A stretch of 64,000 nucleotides of DNA from an uncultured Bacteroidales bacterium (GTDB taxonomy: Bacteria > Bacteroidota > Bacteroidia > Bacteroidales > Paludibacteraceae), in the NCBI GenBank assembly GCA_900316995.1, contig ONEZ01000005.1:59939-123938 (forward strand), given 5' to 3'. The number at the start of each line of letters is the position of its first letter. Position 1 is the first letter of the stretch. The translations under genes and the position numbers were made by a program. Below, piece by piece: positions 13,667 through 21,482 of the stretch. The notes beneath the pieces were generated by a model, which saw only the letters and a program-made list of their open reading frames with translations, searched no databases and was not told the DNA's origin.

Positions 13667-13677
13667 AGTTTTGTGTT

Positions 13678-14169
13678 TTAGTATTTAAAATTTGTAAAGT
13701 GAATAATGGCCAGCGGTTCTGAAGGGTTGTGGCTTTGAAACCAAGGACGCCAGTCTTGCAGTAACAGGCCGTCATGATTGGCTACAATCTCTGGATCAAC
13801 CGCTTTGGTCTGAATGCTGTGCATGCTGTTTAATACATAGCAGAAACCGCTGTCTTCCACTGGCAGGTATAGCAGCTGCATCCCTATACCGTCGGCCTTT
13901 GTCAGCCTCCAAAGTTCCTCCTGTTTGCTCGCATACGGCTTGCCGCTCCACATACGGACAGACAAGCAGGCCTTGCCAGCGTTAATCTGCTCAAAACGCC
14001 TAACCCACAACCAAGGGTTTGCACGGATGGTGTGCAGCTTCAAATCTTCAGAACTCATCCTTCTACATGCCATCGCTCTAATGAACTTGTGCTTAAAGTC
14101 CGTTGGCTCTCCATGGCGTGGGTGTGTTGCCGGAAACCTTTCTGAAAGAATTAAGGTGTATGTTATCAT
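13678..14169 (-). CDS. Conserved phage protein, possible ASCH/PUA-like fold
   Basis: This 163-residue protein begins MITYTLILSERFPATHPRHG and carries KLHTIRANPWLWVRRFEQIN followed by ACLSVRMWSGKPYASKQ. The arrangement 'K.HTIR.....W..R...I..G.A.LSVR.W.G.PY.SKQ' is recurrent in Bacteroidetes phages. It resembles ASCH/PUA-type RNA-binding domains, where HTIR and a following W/K contact nucleic acid. The fold call is tentative. Its ATG overlaps the stop of the small membrane protein upstream (ATGA). Confidence 0.6.
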   Translation of the reverse strand: MITYTLILSERFPATHPRHGEPTDFKHKFIRAMACRRMSSEDLKLHTIRANPWLWVRRFEQINAGKACLSVRMWSGKPYASKQEELWRLTKADGIGMQLLYLPVEDSGFCYVLNSMHSIQTKAVDPEIVANHDGLLLQDWRPWFQSHNPSEPLAIIHFTNFKY

Positions 14170-14315
14170 TCTGCAGAGTCTTTTGCGGCTTCATCTTCCA
14201 AGACAAGCATGTTATAGCAATCACTGAAGCCTTTTGCATTGCCTGCTATGTAACAAGCCCAGCAGGCTGCGGCGCATATCATGCCTATAAACATGAAGAA
14301 TATCAAAGTAAGCAT
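14166..14315 (-). CDS. Small membrane protein (49 residues)
   Basis: A frame of 49 codons starts at ATG 14315 and ends with a TGA overlapping the next gene's ATG. The first 26 residues are strongly hydrophobic (MLTLIFFMFIGMICAAACWA...), forming one transmembrane helix. The tail is acidic (VLEDEAAKDSAE). Such single-pass proteins are common in phage early operons. A membrane or lysis-related role is possible but not shown. Confidence 0.62.
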   Translation of the reverse strand: MLTLIFFMFIGMICAAACWACYIAGNAKGFSDCYNMLVLEDEAAKDSAE

Positions 14316-14324
14316 AGAATATTA

Positions 14325-14579
14325 TTATTTAAAATCATCATCCTTGAAAAGGCTCGGACAGCGCTCTGCATCAGCCTGAACTTTGCGCTCTATGGCCTTC
14401 AACTGGGCGTTGTACGGGATGGCAAGATACTCATACAGCGTGGTGCGGCTTATATGGTACTTAGGCATTATGAAGTGACGGTATATGTACTCCGTTGATA
14501 GACCAGAGTTCTGCTTCTCCAGATAGAGTTCGTTCACCTCCTTCACTCTTAGTAGAAAGTTTTTCCTGTTATAAGCCAT
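14325..14579 (-). CDS. Small HTH-like phage protein
   Basis: This 84-residue protein is helical throughout. A segment reading STEYIYRHFIMPKYHISRTT then LYEYLAIPYNAQLKAIER resembles the helix-turn-helix of mobile-element regulators, where 'IS..T.Y.YL' forms the recognition helix. It recurs in Bacteroidetes Mu-like prophages to my knowledge. The likely role is DNA binding. It lies in the middle of the early operon. Confidence 0.6.
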   Translation of the reverse strand: MAYNRKNFLLRVKEVNELYLEKQNSGLSTEYIYRHFIMPKYHISRTTLYEYLAIPYNAQLKAIERKVQADAERCPSLFKDDDFK

Positions 14580-14591
14580 GCGATGTATGTG

Positions 14592-14933
14592 TTAGTTGTT
14601 TATAGATTTTAGTACCTCTTTCCAGCCAGGAAAACCGCCAGCGTTGCGGTCGTCGATATAGACATCCGCATACACCTTGCCGTAGTCACGCTTGCCGAAT
14701 ATCTTAATTTGAGACGGACACTCGTCATTGATGCGGTCAAACGGTATGTTGTGCTCCAGCATCCAGTTCACAGCGTCCAGAAGGTCACGTCCGCGTCGGC
14801 AAGTCCATACTATCAGGTAGTGGCCGTTATCACGCAGCCACTGCATTGAACTTCTTGCGTATGGAACCTCACCATGTATTTCCGGAAACGTGGTTCTGGC
14901 AATGGTTCCGTCAAAATCAACTGCTATTATCAT
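14592..14933 (-). CDS. HAD-superfamily hydrolase (BT0820-like)
   Basis: This 113-residue protein shows HAD motif I (MIIAVDFDGTIA, residues 1-12), motif II (YLIVWTCRRGRDLLDAV, threonine in about the expected place), a basic IKIFGKRDYGKVYADV, and the acidic motif YIDDRNAGG. The short length fits the BT0820-like Bacteroidetes subgroup without a large cap. It should be a small-molecule phosphatase. Phages may use it in nucleotide metabolism. It overlaps the upstream zinc-finger gene by 4 bp. Confidence 0.8.
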   Translation of the reverse strand: MIIAVDFDGTIARTTFPEIHGEVPYARSSMQWLRDNGHYLIVWTCRRGRDLLDAVNWMLEHNIPFDRINDECPSQIKIFGKRDYGKVYADVYIDDRNAGGFPGWKEVLKSINN

Positions 14934-15112
14934 CTTCTTTTATGCGGTTCTATTGTTATCTGAACTTCCACGTGCTTTCTCACCATACCGGAACCGCCGC
15001 ACACCTCGCAGGTGTGCCACGCTCCGGTTATATTATCACGTTTCCTGCCGTCACCCTGGCAATTACGGCATACTTCAATTTTGCTGTATTGTGTCTGAGA
15101 ATTCTTTGCCAT
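14930..15112 (-). CDS. Small DnaJ-type zinc-finger protein
   Basis: This 60-residue protein carries two CxxCxGxG-type motifs (CRNCQGDG and CEVCGGSG, about 15-42) that together should bind one zinc ion, as in the DnaJ cysteine-rich domain. There is no J domain. Similar mini proteins are common in phages. The ATG is at 15112, one base after the stop of the DUF3164 gene, and its own stop overlaps the HAD gene start. Confidence 0.72.
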   Translation of the reverse strand: MAKNSQTQYSKIEVCRNCQGDGRKRDNITGAWHTCEVCGGSGMVRKHVEVQITIEPHKRR

Positions 15113-15113
15113 A

Positions 15114-15779
15114 TCAACAGTCAGTCATATTAAGTGAAACAGGTTTCCATTCGTTAGTTTCGGCATCCTTGACCTGCACTTTCAAGAACTGCTTTGTCTT
15201 GATTGGCTTGTAGGCGTCACGGATGATGCGCATACCCTCAATAAAAGTCTCGTTCTTGCTGTCATTTGCCATCTTTTCCAGCCGCAGAACATTCTGCGCT
15301 CTCAGCTGTCCGGCCTTGCTACGCTCACGCAGCAGCGCAGTCACCATATCAGCCAGCTGGCGGCTCTTGTCGTCCGATGCCAGACTCTCAATGTATGCCT
15401 GGACCATTTCCACGCCAGCTGTGTATGTGTCATCGTAGTTATCAAGAGTGTTATAACCAAGAATAATGCGCTCAGTGCCCTCTGAGTTTGTGAAAGAGTC
15501 TGAATATCTGCCGTCCTTCAGCATCTTCTGACCTTTGAACAGCTCGTTCTTCATCTCTATCACAGTGCGGAAACTCTCAATCACAGCGTTCTTTGTCTGT
15601 GTCATTGACTCACTGAGGTTTTGAGCCGTGACAACACTCTCATGCACCACTTGGTCAACAAGTGACTTGTAGTTTTGAATCTCATTCTCTTTTTTAGCTT
15701 TAGCATCTCTCTGTGCCTTGATTGCACGCAGTTCAGCAAGTTCCTCTGCTGAAATCAGAATAGTCTTTTCTTCTGCCAT
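15114..15779 (-). CDS. DUF3164 family phage protein
   Basis: This 221-residue protein matches DUF3164, found in Mu-like phages including Mu itself, with unknown function. Diagnostic parts are a helical first half (LTQTKNAVIESF-like region reading SMTQTKNAVIESFRTVIEMK), LFKGQKMLKDGRYSDSF (unexpectedly well kept), TERIILGYNTLDNYDDTYTA, and the end segment KTKQFLKVQVKDAETNEWK. Early-operon position next to GemA is as in other Mu-like phages. Confidence 0.83.
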   Translation of the reverse strand: MAEEKTILISAEELAELRAIKAQRDAKAKKENEIQNYKSLVDQVVHESVVTAQNLSESMTQTKNAVIESFRTVIEMKNELFKGQKMLKDGRYSDSFTNSEGTERIILGYNTLDNYDDTYTAGVEMVQAYIESLASDDKSRQLADMVTALLRERSKAGQLRAQNVLRLEKMANDSKNETFIEGMRIIRDAYKPIKTKQFLKVQVKDAETNEWKPVSLNMTDC

Positions 15780-15792
15780 AGTTGTATAGTTT

Positions 15793-16251
15793 TTATGATG
15801 GTAATTGATTTTTGCATACGTCTAAATTAACAGGGAATTGTATCAGTGATGAAACGCTGGCCAAGTCTCTGCTTCTATGTGTAAATGCGTTGTAAAGGCT
15901 TCTTAAACGGTCCAGCGGAATGTTATTAAAGTCTTCCTTGCCAGCCGCACGGCAGGCGACGCGTTTTGCCGAGTATATGTCACACTCCCTGCCCATGTCT
16001 TTAAGGTAGCCTGAAACGGCCGCTATCAGACGCTTGCGCCATGTATCCAGTTTCTTCAGTTCCGGATTGGCTATAAGGTTAAGCGAGTGAATGAGGTCTA
16101 TGAGCTGATGAGCGTCAAGGTCAGCGCTGCTTTCAACCCCAAAGTTGTCAAGAAGCATCTGCCGGCGCTCGTCCTCACTCATGCCGAGCTTGTGAGCCAG
16201 TGCGTGATATACACGCCTCTGGCTTTTCTCCATTCTTTCAATTGCGTTCAT
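15793..16251 (-). CDS. GemA-like early regulatory protein (DUF1018, Mu gp16)
   Basis: The 152-residue protein starts at ATG 16251 (MNAIERMEKSQRRVYHALAH). The upstream in-frame extension to 16356 is antisense-like and lies inside the preceding gene. The GemA family pattern is visible: HALAHKLGMSEDERRQMLLD, NFGVESSADLDAHQLIDLIH, then WRKRLIAAVSGYL. In Mu, gp16/GemA modulates host gene expression and DNA relaxation. It begins 4 bp after the ATPase gene. Confidence 0.78.
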   Translation of the reverse strand: MNAIERMEKSQRRVYHALAHKLGMSEDERRQMLLDNFGVESSADLDAHQLIDLIHSLNLIANPELKKLDTWRKRLIAAVSGYLKDMGRECDIYSAKRVACRAAGKEDFNNIPLDRLRSLYNAFTHRSRDLASVSSLIQFPVNLDVCKNQLPS

Positions 16252-16255
16252 AGTC

Positions 16256-16894
16256 TTACATTTTGTTAAGGTTGTACTCATTTGCGCCTTTCTCCCAAAT
16301 GACAAAGTCTGCGCCGCCTTCGCCTTTCTCAGGGTTTTCATAACGTGTGGTAACAAACGCCGTGTAACCCTCCACGTGTATCTTTATGTCGCTATTGTAG
16401 CGAATGTACTGTGCCATTGAACCTTTGGGTTCTCCGTTCTTTTCATGGGCCACAAAGATGAAAAGCTTGTCAGGATAGCTTTCAAGCAGACTCATATAGT
16501 CATTCATCTTAAAGCCGAGCCAGTAGTGCAGAGAGTCAATGATAACCACCTGAGGTGAACGCTTCTTGTCAAGCCTTTCTCTAAGCTCCGCAAGGCTCTC
16601 CTTTTCAAGCAGCACCACATTGCCGCCAGCTTCGCCCATTTCAACACGGTTCCACGCCACCTGCAGACTCAGGCACAAGCCCTGCTCCAGAGAATTGTAG
16701 GCCACCTTGCGGAACTGGCTGATGTACTTGGCAAGTTTTAGCATGAAAGTGGTCTTGCCACTGCCGCTGCCGCCAAATACAAGCCAGCTGCCTCTCAGCT
16801 CCGGCTTGCCGAACGATGCAAGCCACTCCCCATCAAACTCCGCCGTGCGGAACCTGGCCTGTGTCACACTCCTGTTGCTAATTGTACGTCCCAT
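16256..16894 (-). CDS. RecA-fold P-loop ATPase
   Basis: This 212-residue single-domain ATPase has Walker A WLVFGGSGSGKTTFMLKL (P-loop about 41-48) and Walker B PQVVIIDSLHYWLG (about 113-126). A later VAHEKNGEPKGSMAQYIRYN resembles the L1/L2 region of RecA/RadA-like proteins. It starts on the last base of the MuB-like gene, so the two are coupled. A role in assisting transposition target capture or phage replication is inferred. Mu itself has no such second ATPase at this place. Confidence 0.78.
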   Translation of the reverse strand: MGRTISNRSVTQARFRTAEFDGEWLASFGKPELRGSWLVFGGSGSGKTTFMLKLAKYISQFRKVAYNSLEQGLCLSLQVAWNRVEMGEAGGNVVLLEKESLAELRERLDKKRSPQVVIIDSLHYWLGFKMNDYMSLLESYPDKLFIFVAHEKNGEPKGSMAQYIRYNSDIKIHVEGYTAFVTTRYENPEKGEGGADFVIWEKGANEYNLNKM

Positions 16895-17745
16895 CAGCCT
16901 CTTTCCTTCATCTTGCGCGCCTGTATGAGTCTCTTAACCCTGCGCAAGTCAAACTCACAGTCATCAATTATGTCCTCTATCACCTTGCGGTCCTCAATGC
17001 CGTTAGCCACACACACTGATGCTATGTCTTCAGCGTTCACCTGCTGCATGGGTACAAACTTGCGCCCGCAGCGGCTGTAAATCTCATTGTAGCCCTTGCG
17101 GTTGTTCCTTACGCCACGCTGGATGCGTTTCTTCAGATAGTCAGTTGCGCACAGAATAATGCCGCAGTGGTCCTCCAGCTGGTTGTATATGCTGATAAAG
17201 AAATACAGCACCTGGTCACTAAGTTTGTCAGCCTCATCCAGAACCAAAAGCGGGGTTTCCTTGCGTTTGAGGTTGTAGATAATCTCATCCATCATCTCAC
17301 CCACAGTGCAGCCCGTGTGATCCACGCCCATGCACTGCAGCAGCACACTCATAAAGTGCTTGCGGTTCCAGTACTCTGAGCAGCTAAGGTTGTACACATT
17401 AGCGTGGCTTCTGGCGTATGTTTTAACTGCTTCACTCTTGCCGCAGCCTGCGTCGCCCGTAACAGCTATCACAAGGCTGTGCGCCTGTGCGTCAGAGAGT
17501 AGCTGTGTCATACGGCGGTAGCCTCTGGTCTCCACAATCACCCAGCGGTTTGGGTCATAGCCAATCTGTGTGGCTATGTTGCGCCACATGTCATCTGTGA
17601 TTAACTCCCAGTTGTCATTAAGCACTTGGCTAACTGTGGCTGCACTAACACCGCGTAGGCTGTTGGCGGCCTTGTTCTGGCTCCCTTTCTGCTCGCAATA
17701 AGCGGCAAGAGTTTGTTTAATAAGCAGTTTTTCTTCTGTTCTCAT
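16894..17745 (-). CDS. MuB-like transposition ATPase
   Basis: This 283-residue protein should bind target DNA, activate the transposase and provide target immunity. An N-terminal HTH (KAANSLRGVSAATVSQVLN, about 25-43) is followed by an AAA+ domain with Walker A AVTGDAGCGKSEAVKTY (P-loop 97-104) and Walker B TPLLVLDEADKL (about 164-175). A sensor-like ILCATDYLKKRI and a C-terminal helical region complete the MuB/IstB layout. It lies 22 bp after the transposase gene. Confidence 0.92.
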   Translation of the reverse strand: MRTEEKLLIKQTLAAYCEQKGSQNKAANSLRGVSAATVSQVLNDNWELITDDMWRNIATQIGYDPNRWVIVETRGYRRMTQLLSDAQAHSLVIAVTGDAGCGKSEAVKTYARSHANVYNLSCSEYWNRKHFMSVLLQCMGVDHTGCTVGEMMDEIIYNLKRKETPLLVLDEADKLSDQVLYFFISIYNQLEDHCGIILCATDYLKKRIQRGVRNNRKGYNEIYSRCGRKFVPMQQVNAEDIASVCVANGIEDRKVIEDIIDDCEFDLRRVKRLIQARKMKERG

Positions 17746-17767
17746 GGTTCAAATTCTTAAATTACAA

Positions 17768-19801
17768 TTACATTATGTCATATAGTGATTTGTCATTATC
17801 ATCACCCTCTGGGCGCACCTCTGTGGCAGGGGCTGCACCTGATAGCTTTTTAAGGTCTATAACACCGCTTCCACGCTTGGCGTTACGGCGGTTCTTGTGC
17901 TGGCCGTCACTGTCACAGATGAGCAGCTTGCTCAGTGTAGGGTCTATCTGCTCGCACTCATAATCATCCGGCTCATTCATTTTCTCCAGTATGCGGTTAG
18001 TGGTGGCGTAAGCCCTCTCCATGGTGTCTTTTACGTGAGTGCGTATGCTCTGGTTAAAGTCAAGCACCTTTTTAAGCTGCTCCGCATCGCCTTCCGTGCG
18101 TTCTGCCAGCGCCATAGGCTGCACGTATTTCTCTTCAAGCATGAAGCGGTAGCTGCCGTCATCACTTACAGCCAGAACACGGCTTGTGTCATCTGGATCA
18201 TACTTTACGTTCCACTTCAGATGGGTCAGCTGACGGAACTTCATATCAAAGCAGTCATAGTCACGTCTCACACCTCCTATGGTGGCACGTATTCCGCTTG
18301 CTTCAATAGAGTGCTTGCGGCTTCCGCTTTCGCCAAAGTTCAGTAGGTACTGCTCGTCACTGAGAGGTAGCCTGTACTCATCAGGCAGCTTGGCATATAA
18401 GGCCACATATTCATCATGCAGCCTGGCACGTTCTGTCTCCATTATGCTGACCAGCTGGGCGGCGCAGCCGTCACGGTCTGGGAACTTATGACGCTTGGCG
18501 TTAAGCTCATCAACATTCACCTGCAGCTCCTTTGAACTGGTGGCTCCGTGGCCTGACCAGTTCTCCTGGTACTGGCAGTGGTTGGTATTGATGTAATCAA
18601 AGTAAGGCTCTATCACCTTTGCTTTGGCGTTGTGAGCCTGTGCCGGTGTCACCTTGGAGCCAATGACCTCATAGATAGGTGTCATGGCCTTTATTGCATA
18701 GCGGTCACACTGGAACTGGTTCACACGGTGGCGGTGGCCGAACAACTCAGCTGTATGATTCACCGCATTACGCAGAGCCTCTTTAATGAGTTCAGGCGTT
18801 TCATGGTCTCCTATGGCGTAGCCTACAGGATAGTTTATACACGGATCCAGAATAACAACTATGGTTAGGCGGTTGCTGTATGTGGTTACTCTGTGGCCTC
18901 GTTTGTCAATGGATGTCTTCTGGTACAGCAGCTCGGCGTCCCAACCGTCAGCGGTCCAATACAGCAGTGGCAGTGTTGGGCGTGAACGCTTGACTGTCAT
19001 AACACGGCTGCTGTTAAACGTTCTCATGCCATAGCGGCCAGCAGCTATCTCCAGACTGTGTTTCTCTCTGAAATTGGCAATCGTTCCTACTGAAATTATG
19101 TTCCAGCCCATACGTGCCGCCATACCGTTGTACATCTCACTTACCTGGGCGTTGTTGAGGTTACGATAGTCTGAACAGATGCGCAGCAGCACGTCAGTCT
19201 GGTCGTCATTCTTAATGCGTGCGGCGTGCTGGTTCATAAACCTGCCGTTGATAAGCGTTTCATAACCGCCTTCTATATATTGGCGGAACTTCTCCTGCAA
19301 GCGTGATGCGTTGAGAGGCAGACTGTTTGGCCACTTATCTGATATGCGTGGAAGAGCTGCTGCAACCTTGCGCCAGAACTCACCCTTCTTAACGCTTTTT
19401 CCGGCTCTGCCTCTCATGCTTTGGCAGCGCTCATAAACAGCCTTGCAGCAGTTAAGTATGGCAGCGTTATTGGAGTACTCCAGCTGCTTGTATTCCGGCA
19501 GGTGGCGACCGTCTGGCAGCGTGAACTGCTCAAACCAGCTTACAGCGTTGCCATCTGTTACAATAGCATCAAGCAGTGGCTTGGTTTCCGCCTGCGCCCT
19601 TAAATCAGGATTCTTTCTATATACCTCAACCTTATACTTTTGAGGCAGGCTTTCCACACTGTACAGTGCAGGTGTCTCCAGACATCCACGGCGAACACGC
19701 TCCGCTTTGCCTCTATGCTCAAGCTGCGCAAGTGTTGAATACGCAATGATACCATTAAGGTCCATCGGTGTGGCGCATAATATGTTATTGTAGTACTCCA
19801 A
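17768..19801 (-). CDS. MuA-like DDE transposase
   Basis: This 677-residue protein catalyses strand transfer for phage integration and replication. The DDE core is readable: YWTADGWDAELL (Asp about 285), VNQFQCDRYAIKAM (Asp about 366) and NAKAKVIEPYFDYIN (Glu about 398). N-terminal DNA-binding domains are followed by the rve core and a C-terminal beta-barrel/MuB-interacting region. The start used is TTG at 19801 (MEYYNNILCATPMDL). An ATG twelve codons later is the alternative. Three small early genes lie upstream and the MuB-like gene lies 22 bp downstream. Confidence 0.94.
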   Translation of the reverse strand: MEYYNNILCATPMDLNGIIAYSTLAQLEHRGKAERVRRGCLETPALYSVESLPQKYKVEVYRKNPDLRAQAETKPLLDAIVTDGNAVSWFEQFTLPDGRHLPEYKQLEYSNNAAILNCCKAVYERCQSMRGRAGKSVKKGEFWRKVAAALPRISDKWPNSLPLNASRLQEKFRQYIEGGYETLINGRFMNQHAARIKNDDQTDVLLRICSDYRNLNNAQVSEMYNGMAARMGWNIISVGTIANFREKHSLEIAAGRYGMRTFNSSRVMTVKRSRPTLPLLYWTADGWDAELLYQKTSIDKRGHRVTTYSNRLTIVVILDPCINYPVGYAIGDHETPELIKEALRNAVNHTAELFGHRHRVNQFQCDRYAIKAMTPIYEVIGSKVTPAQAHNAKAKVIEPYFDYINTNHCQYQENWSGHGATSSKELQVNVDELNAKRHKFPDRDGCAAQLVSIMETERARLHDEYVALYAKLPDEYRLPLSDEQYLLNFGESGSRKHSIEASGIRATIGGVRRDYDCFDMKFRQLTHLKWNVKYDPDDTSRVLAVSDDGSYRFMLEEKYVQPMALAERTEGDAEQLKKVLDFNQSIRTHVKDTMERAYATTNRILEKMNEPDDYECEQIDPTLSKLLICDSDGQHKNRRNAKRGSGVIDLKKLSGAAPATEVRPEGDDNDKSLYDIM

Positions 19802-19825
19802 TTTTAACTATCTTTGTAGAAAAAA

Positions 19826-20287
19826 TCAACAATGAACTGTTTTATCTGCTACTTCGTAAACATCAGCCATGTTAGAAAATTTGAGACAGCTGATAAGAAG
19901 ATTGCGCCTGTTATCAGTAAATTCGAGTCTTTCTGTAACGCTCTGGGTGTATCTTGTTATGTACAGAGAAATTGCACGTTTCATCTCCCCGTTTTTTACC
20001 GGTTTGAGATGTACTTCAGTTATAGTACAGTTGACTATCGTAGGTTTTCTACTGCTTTTTCTATATTTGCTGAGATTCACGGTTTGTCCTTCGGCAATGA
20101 AATATTCTCCATCGACGGCAAAGAGTGCTACTCTGAAAGAGGGCATATTTTGAATACTCATATATAGTGCGTCTTCTACAGACTTGCATTTTTCAATGAA
20201 ACGTTCAACCATCGAGCTATAATTGCTCAAGTCGTATATCATGGGCAGTTTTCCACTGTCAAGCATTATGATGTGAATATTATTCAT
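19826..20287 (-). CDS. Hypothetical phage early protein
   Basis: This 153-residue protein starts at ATG 20287 (MNNIHIIMLDSGKLPMIYDL), which overlaps the previous stop (ATGA); the longer frame to 20332 is not favoured. It mixes helices and strands, with FRVALFAVDGEYFIAEGQTV and a basic centre (SKYRKSSRKPTIVNC). No family is recognised. It lies just upstream of the transposase in the early operon. Confidence 0.6.
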   Translation of the reverse strand: MNNIHIIMLDSGKLPMIYDLSNYSSMVERFIEKCKSVEDALYMSIQNMPSFRVALFAVDGEYFIAEGQTVNLSKYRKSSRKPTIVNCTITEVHLKPVKNGEMKRAISLYITRYTQSVTERLEFTDNRRNLLISCLKFSNMADVYEVADKTVHC

Positions 20288-20526
20288 GCTCTTTTCTCCT
20301 TTTTCACCAGCGTTTCTGCAGCCTGTGTACATTGCTGCTCCAGTCTGATTATATCACTTACCTTAACATCACGCTCAGACACCTTAACGTTGTCATCCAC
20401 CACCACTGTGGCCGTGTTGTTCTTGCGGCTGCATACTAACTTAACTCTTCCGTTGAGCCAACTAATAGTCATTGTTCCTTCTGTAGTGTTGTGAGTACAC
20501 TCACCAATTAGCATTTCATTTTTCAT
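20284..20526 (-). CDS. Small hypothetical phage early protein
   Basis: This 80-residue protein has a beta-rich front (TEGTMTISWLNGRVKLVCSR) and a charged helical end (IIRLEQQCTQAAETLVKKEK). It is the second gene of the early operon, 23 bp after the Ner-like gene. The function is unknown. Confidence 0.6.
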   Translation of the reverse strand: MKNEMLIGECTHNTTEGTMTISWLNGRVKLVCSRKNNTATVVVDDNVKVSERDVKVSDIIRLEQQCTQAAETLVKKEKRA

Positions 20527-20549
20527 AGTAATAAGTATTTAAATGTTGT

Positions 20550-20729
20550 TTAATTAGCCCTTTCCATTCCGCCATACTCGCTTATAGCTGTATGGCGTAT
20601 TTTTCTGGCAAGTTCTGTATCAGTCTCAAACCTCAATGCTCTTCTGAGTGTAGGGTATGAGATGCTGAAAGCAGACATTATTCTAATTCTTTCGCCATGC
20701 CCGAGTAAAATTTCTTTGCCCTTATTCAT
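20550..20729 (-). CDS. Ner/Cro-like small DNA-binding regulator
   Basis: This 59-residue protein is too short for most ORF scans. It begins MNKGKEILLGHGERIRIMSA and carries FSISYPTLRRALRFETDTEL, a compact helix-turn-helix. It is the first gene of the early operon, divergent from the repressor, exactly where Mu places ner. It should down-regulate the early and repressor promoters during lytic growth. Confidence 0.7.
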   Translation of the reverse strand: MNKGKEILLGHGERIRIMSAFSISYPTLRRALRFETDTELARKIRHTAISEYGGMERAN

Positions 20730-20750
20730 ATTTTCCTTATCTTTACAGCG

Positions 20751-20817
20751 GTTTCAATTTTGAAACTTTCTGCAAAGATATAAGATATTTTCTAAATATA
20801 CAATATTTTGTAGAAAA
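20751..20817. promoter_or_regulatory. Early promoter and operators between repressor and Ner-like gene
   Basis: A minus-strand TATCTTTG (20773-20780) is the early -7 box. Two dyads flank it: GTTTCAAT-TTTGAAAC (20751-20766) downstream, and TTTTCTA (20788-20794) opposite TAGAAAA (20811-20817) upstream. The second overlaps TTTGTAGAAAAAATC (20807-20821), which recurs exactly at 19813-19827 upstream of the transposase gene. These are likely repressor and Ner binding sites. Confidence 0.6.
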
Positions 20818-20837
20818 AATCTTAAATATTTACTATT

Positions 20838-21482
20838 ATGACTACTACTGTTGAGCGAATCGGTCAATTTATTGAATACAAGAATATTTCAGTTAGGAAA
20901 TTTGAGGAAATGGTGGGCTTTTCCAATGGAGCATTTGCAAGCCAGTATAAAAACAATAGGACAATTGGAAGTGACAAGATAGAAAATATCTTACATGTAT
21001 TTCCTGAAATATCCCCTGAATGGCTTATAACGGGCAAGGGAGAAATGATTCGTAGTAAAAATAATGCTAATGCCGTGAAAGTAACATCTGGGGGAATACC
21101 ATTGATTCCAATTAACGCCATGGCTGGCATAGCAAAAGGTGAAAACACTATACTTGAATATGAATGCGAGCGTTACGTTGTGCCTATATTCAGAGAGGCT
21201 GAGTTTCTCATACCTGTAAAAGGATCTTCAATGCTACCAAAATATAATAGTGGTGATATTGTGGCTTGTAAGTGGGTGCCGCTCACTGATATATTCTTCC
21301 AGTGGAATAAAGTGTATGTGTTAGACACTAACCAGGGTGCGCTTATTAAGAGAGTCCATAAGGGAAGTGATGACCAGCATATAACACTGGTCTCAGATAA
21401 CAAAAATTACGAGCCCTTTGAGGTGGCTCTTTCTGCCATAAATGCAATAGCTATTGTTATTGGAGTTATACGTTTAGAATGA
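20838..21482 (+). CDS. Prophage repressor, HTH plus S24 (LexA/CI-like) peptidase
   Basis: This 214-residue protein keeps the prophage silent. The N-terminal HTH (NISVRKFEEMVGFSNGAFAS) is followed by a linker and an S24 peptidase domain. The catalytic Ser is in VKGSSMLPKYNSGD (Ser about 131) and the Lys in GALIKRVHKG (Lys about 171). A likely Ala-Gly self-cleavage site lies in NAMAGIAKG (about 96-97). This suggests induction by RecA/SOS-like self-cleavage, unlike the Mu c repressor. It is divergent from the early operon and next to the phage end. Confidence 0.92.
   Translation: MTTTVERIGQFIEYKNISVRKFEEMVGFSNGAFASQYKNNRTIGSDKIENILHVFPEISPEWLITGKGEMIRSKNNANAVKVTSGGIPLIPINAMAGIAKGENTILEYECERYVVPIFREAEFLIPVKGSSMLPKYNSGDIVACKWVPLTDIFFQWNKVYVLDTNQGALIKRVHKGSDDQHITLVSDNKNYEPFEVALSAINAIAIVIGVIRLE

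Noticed and set aside
16252-16356. Extension of the GemA gene to 16356
   Set aside because: It lies within the 3' end of the ATPase gene and reads as basic shadow sequence.
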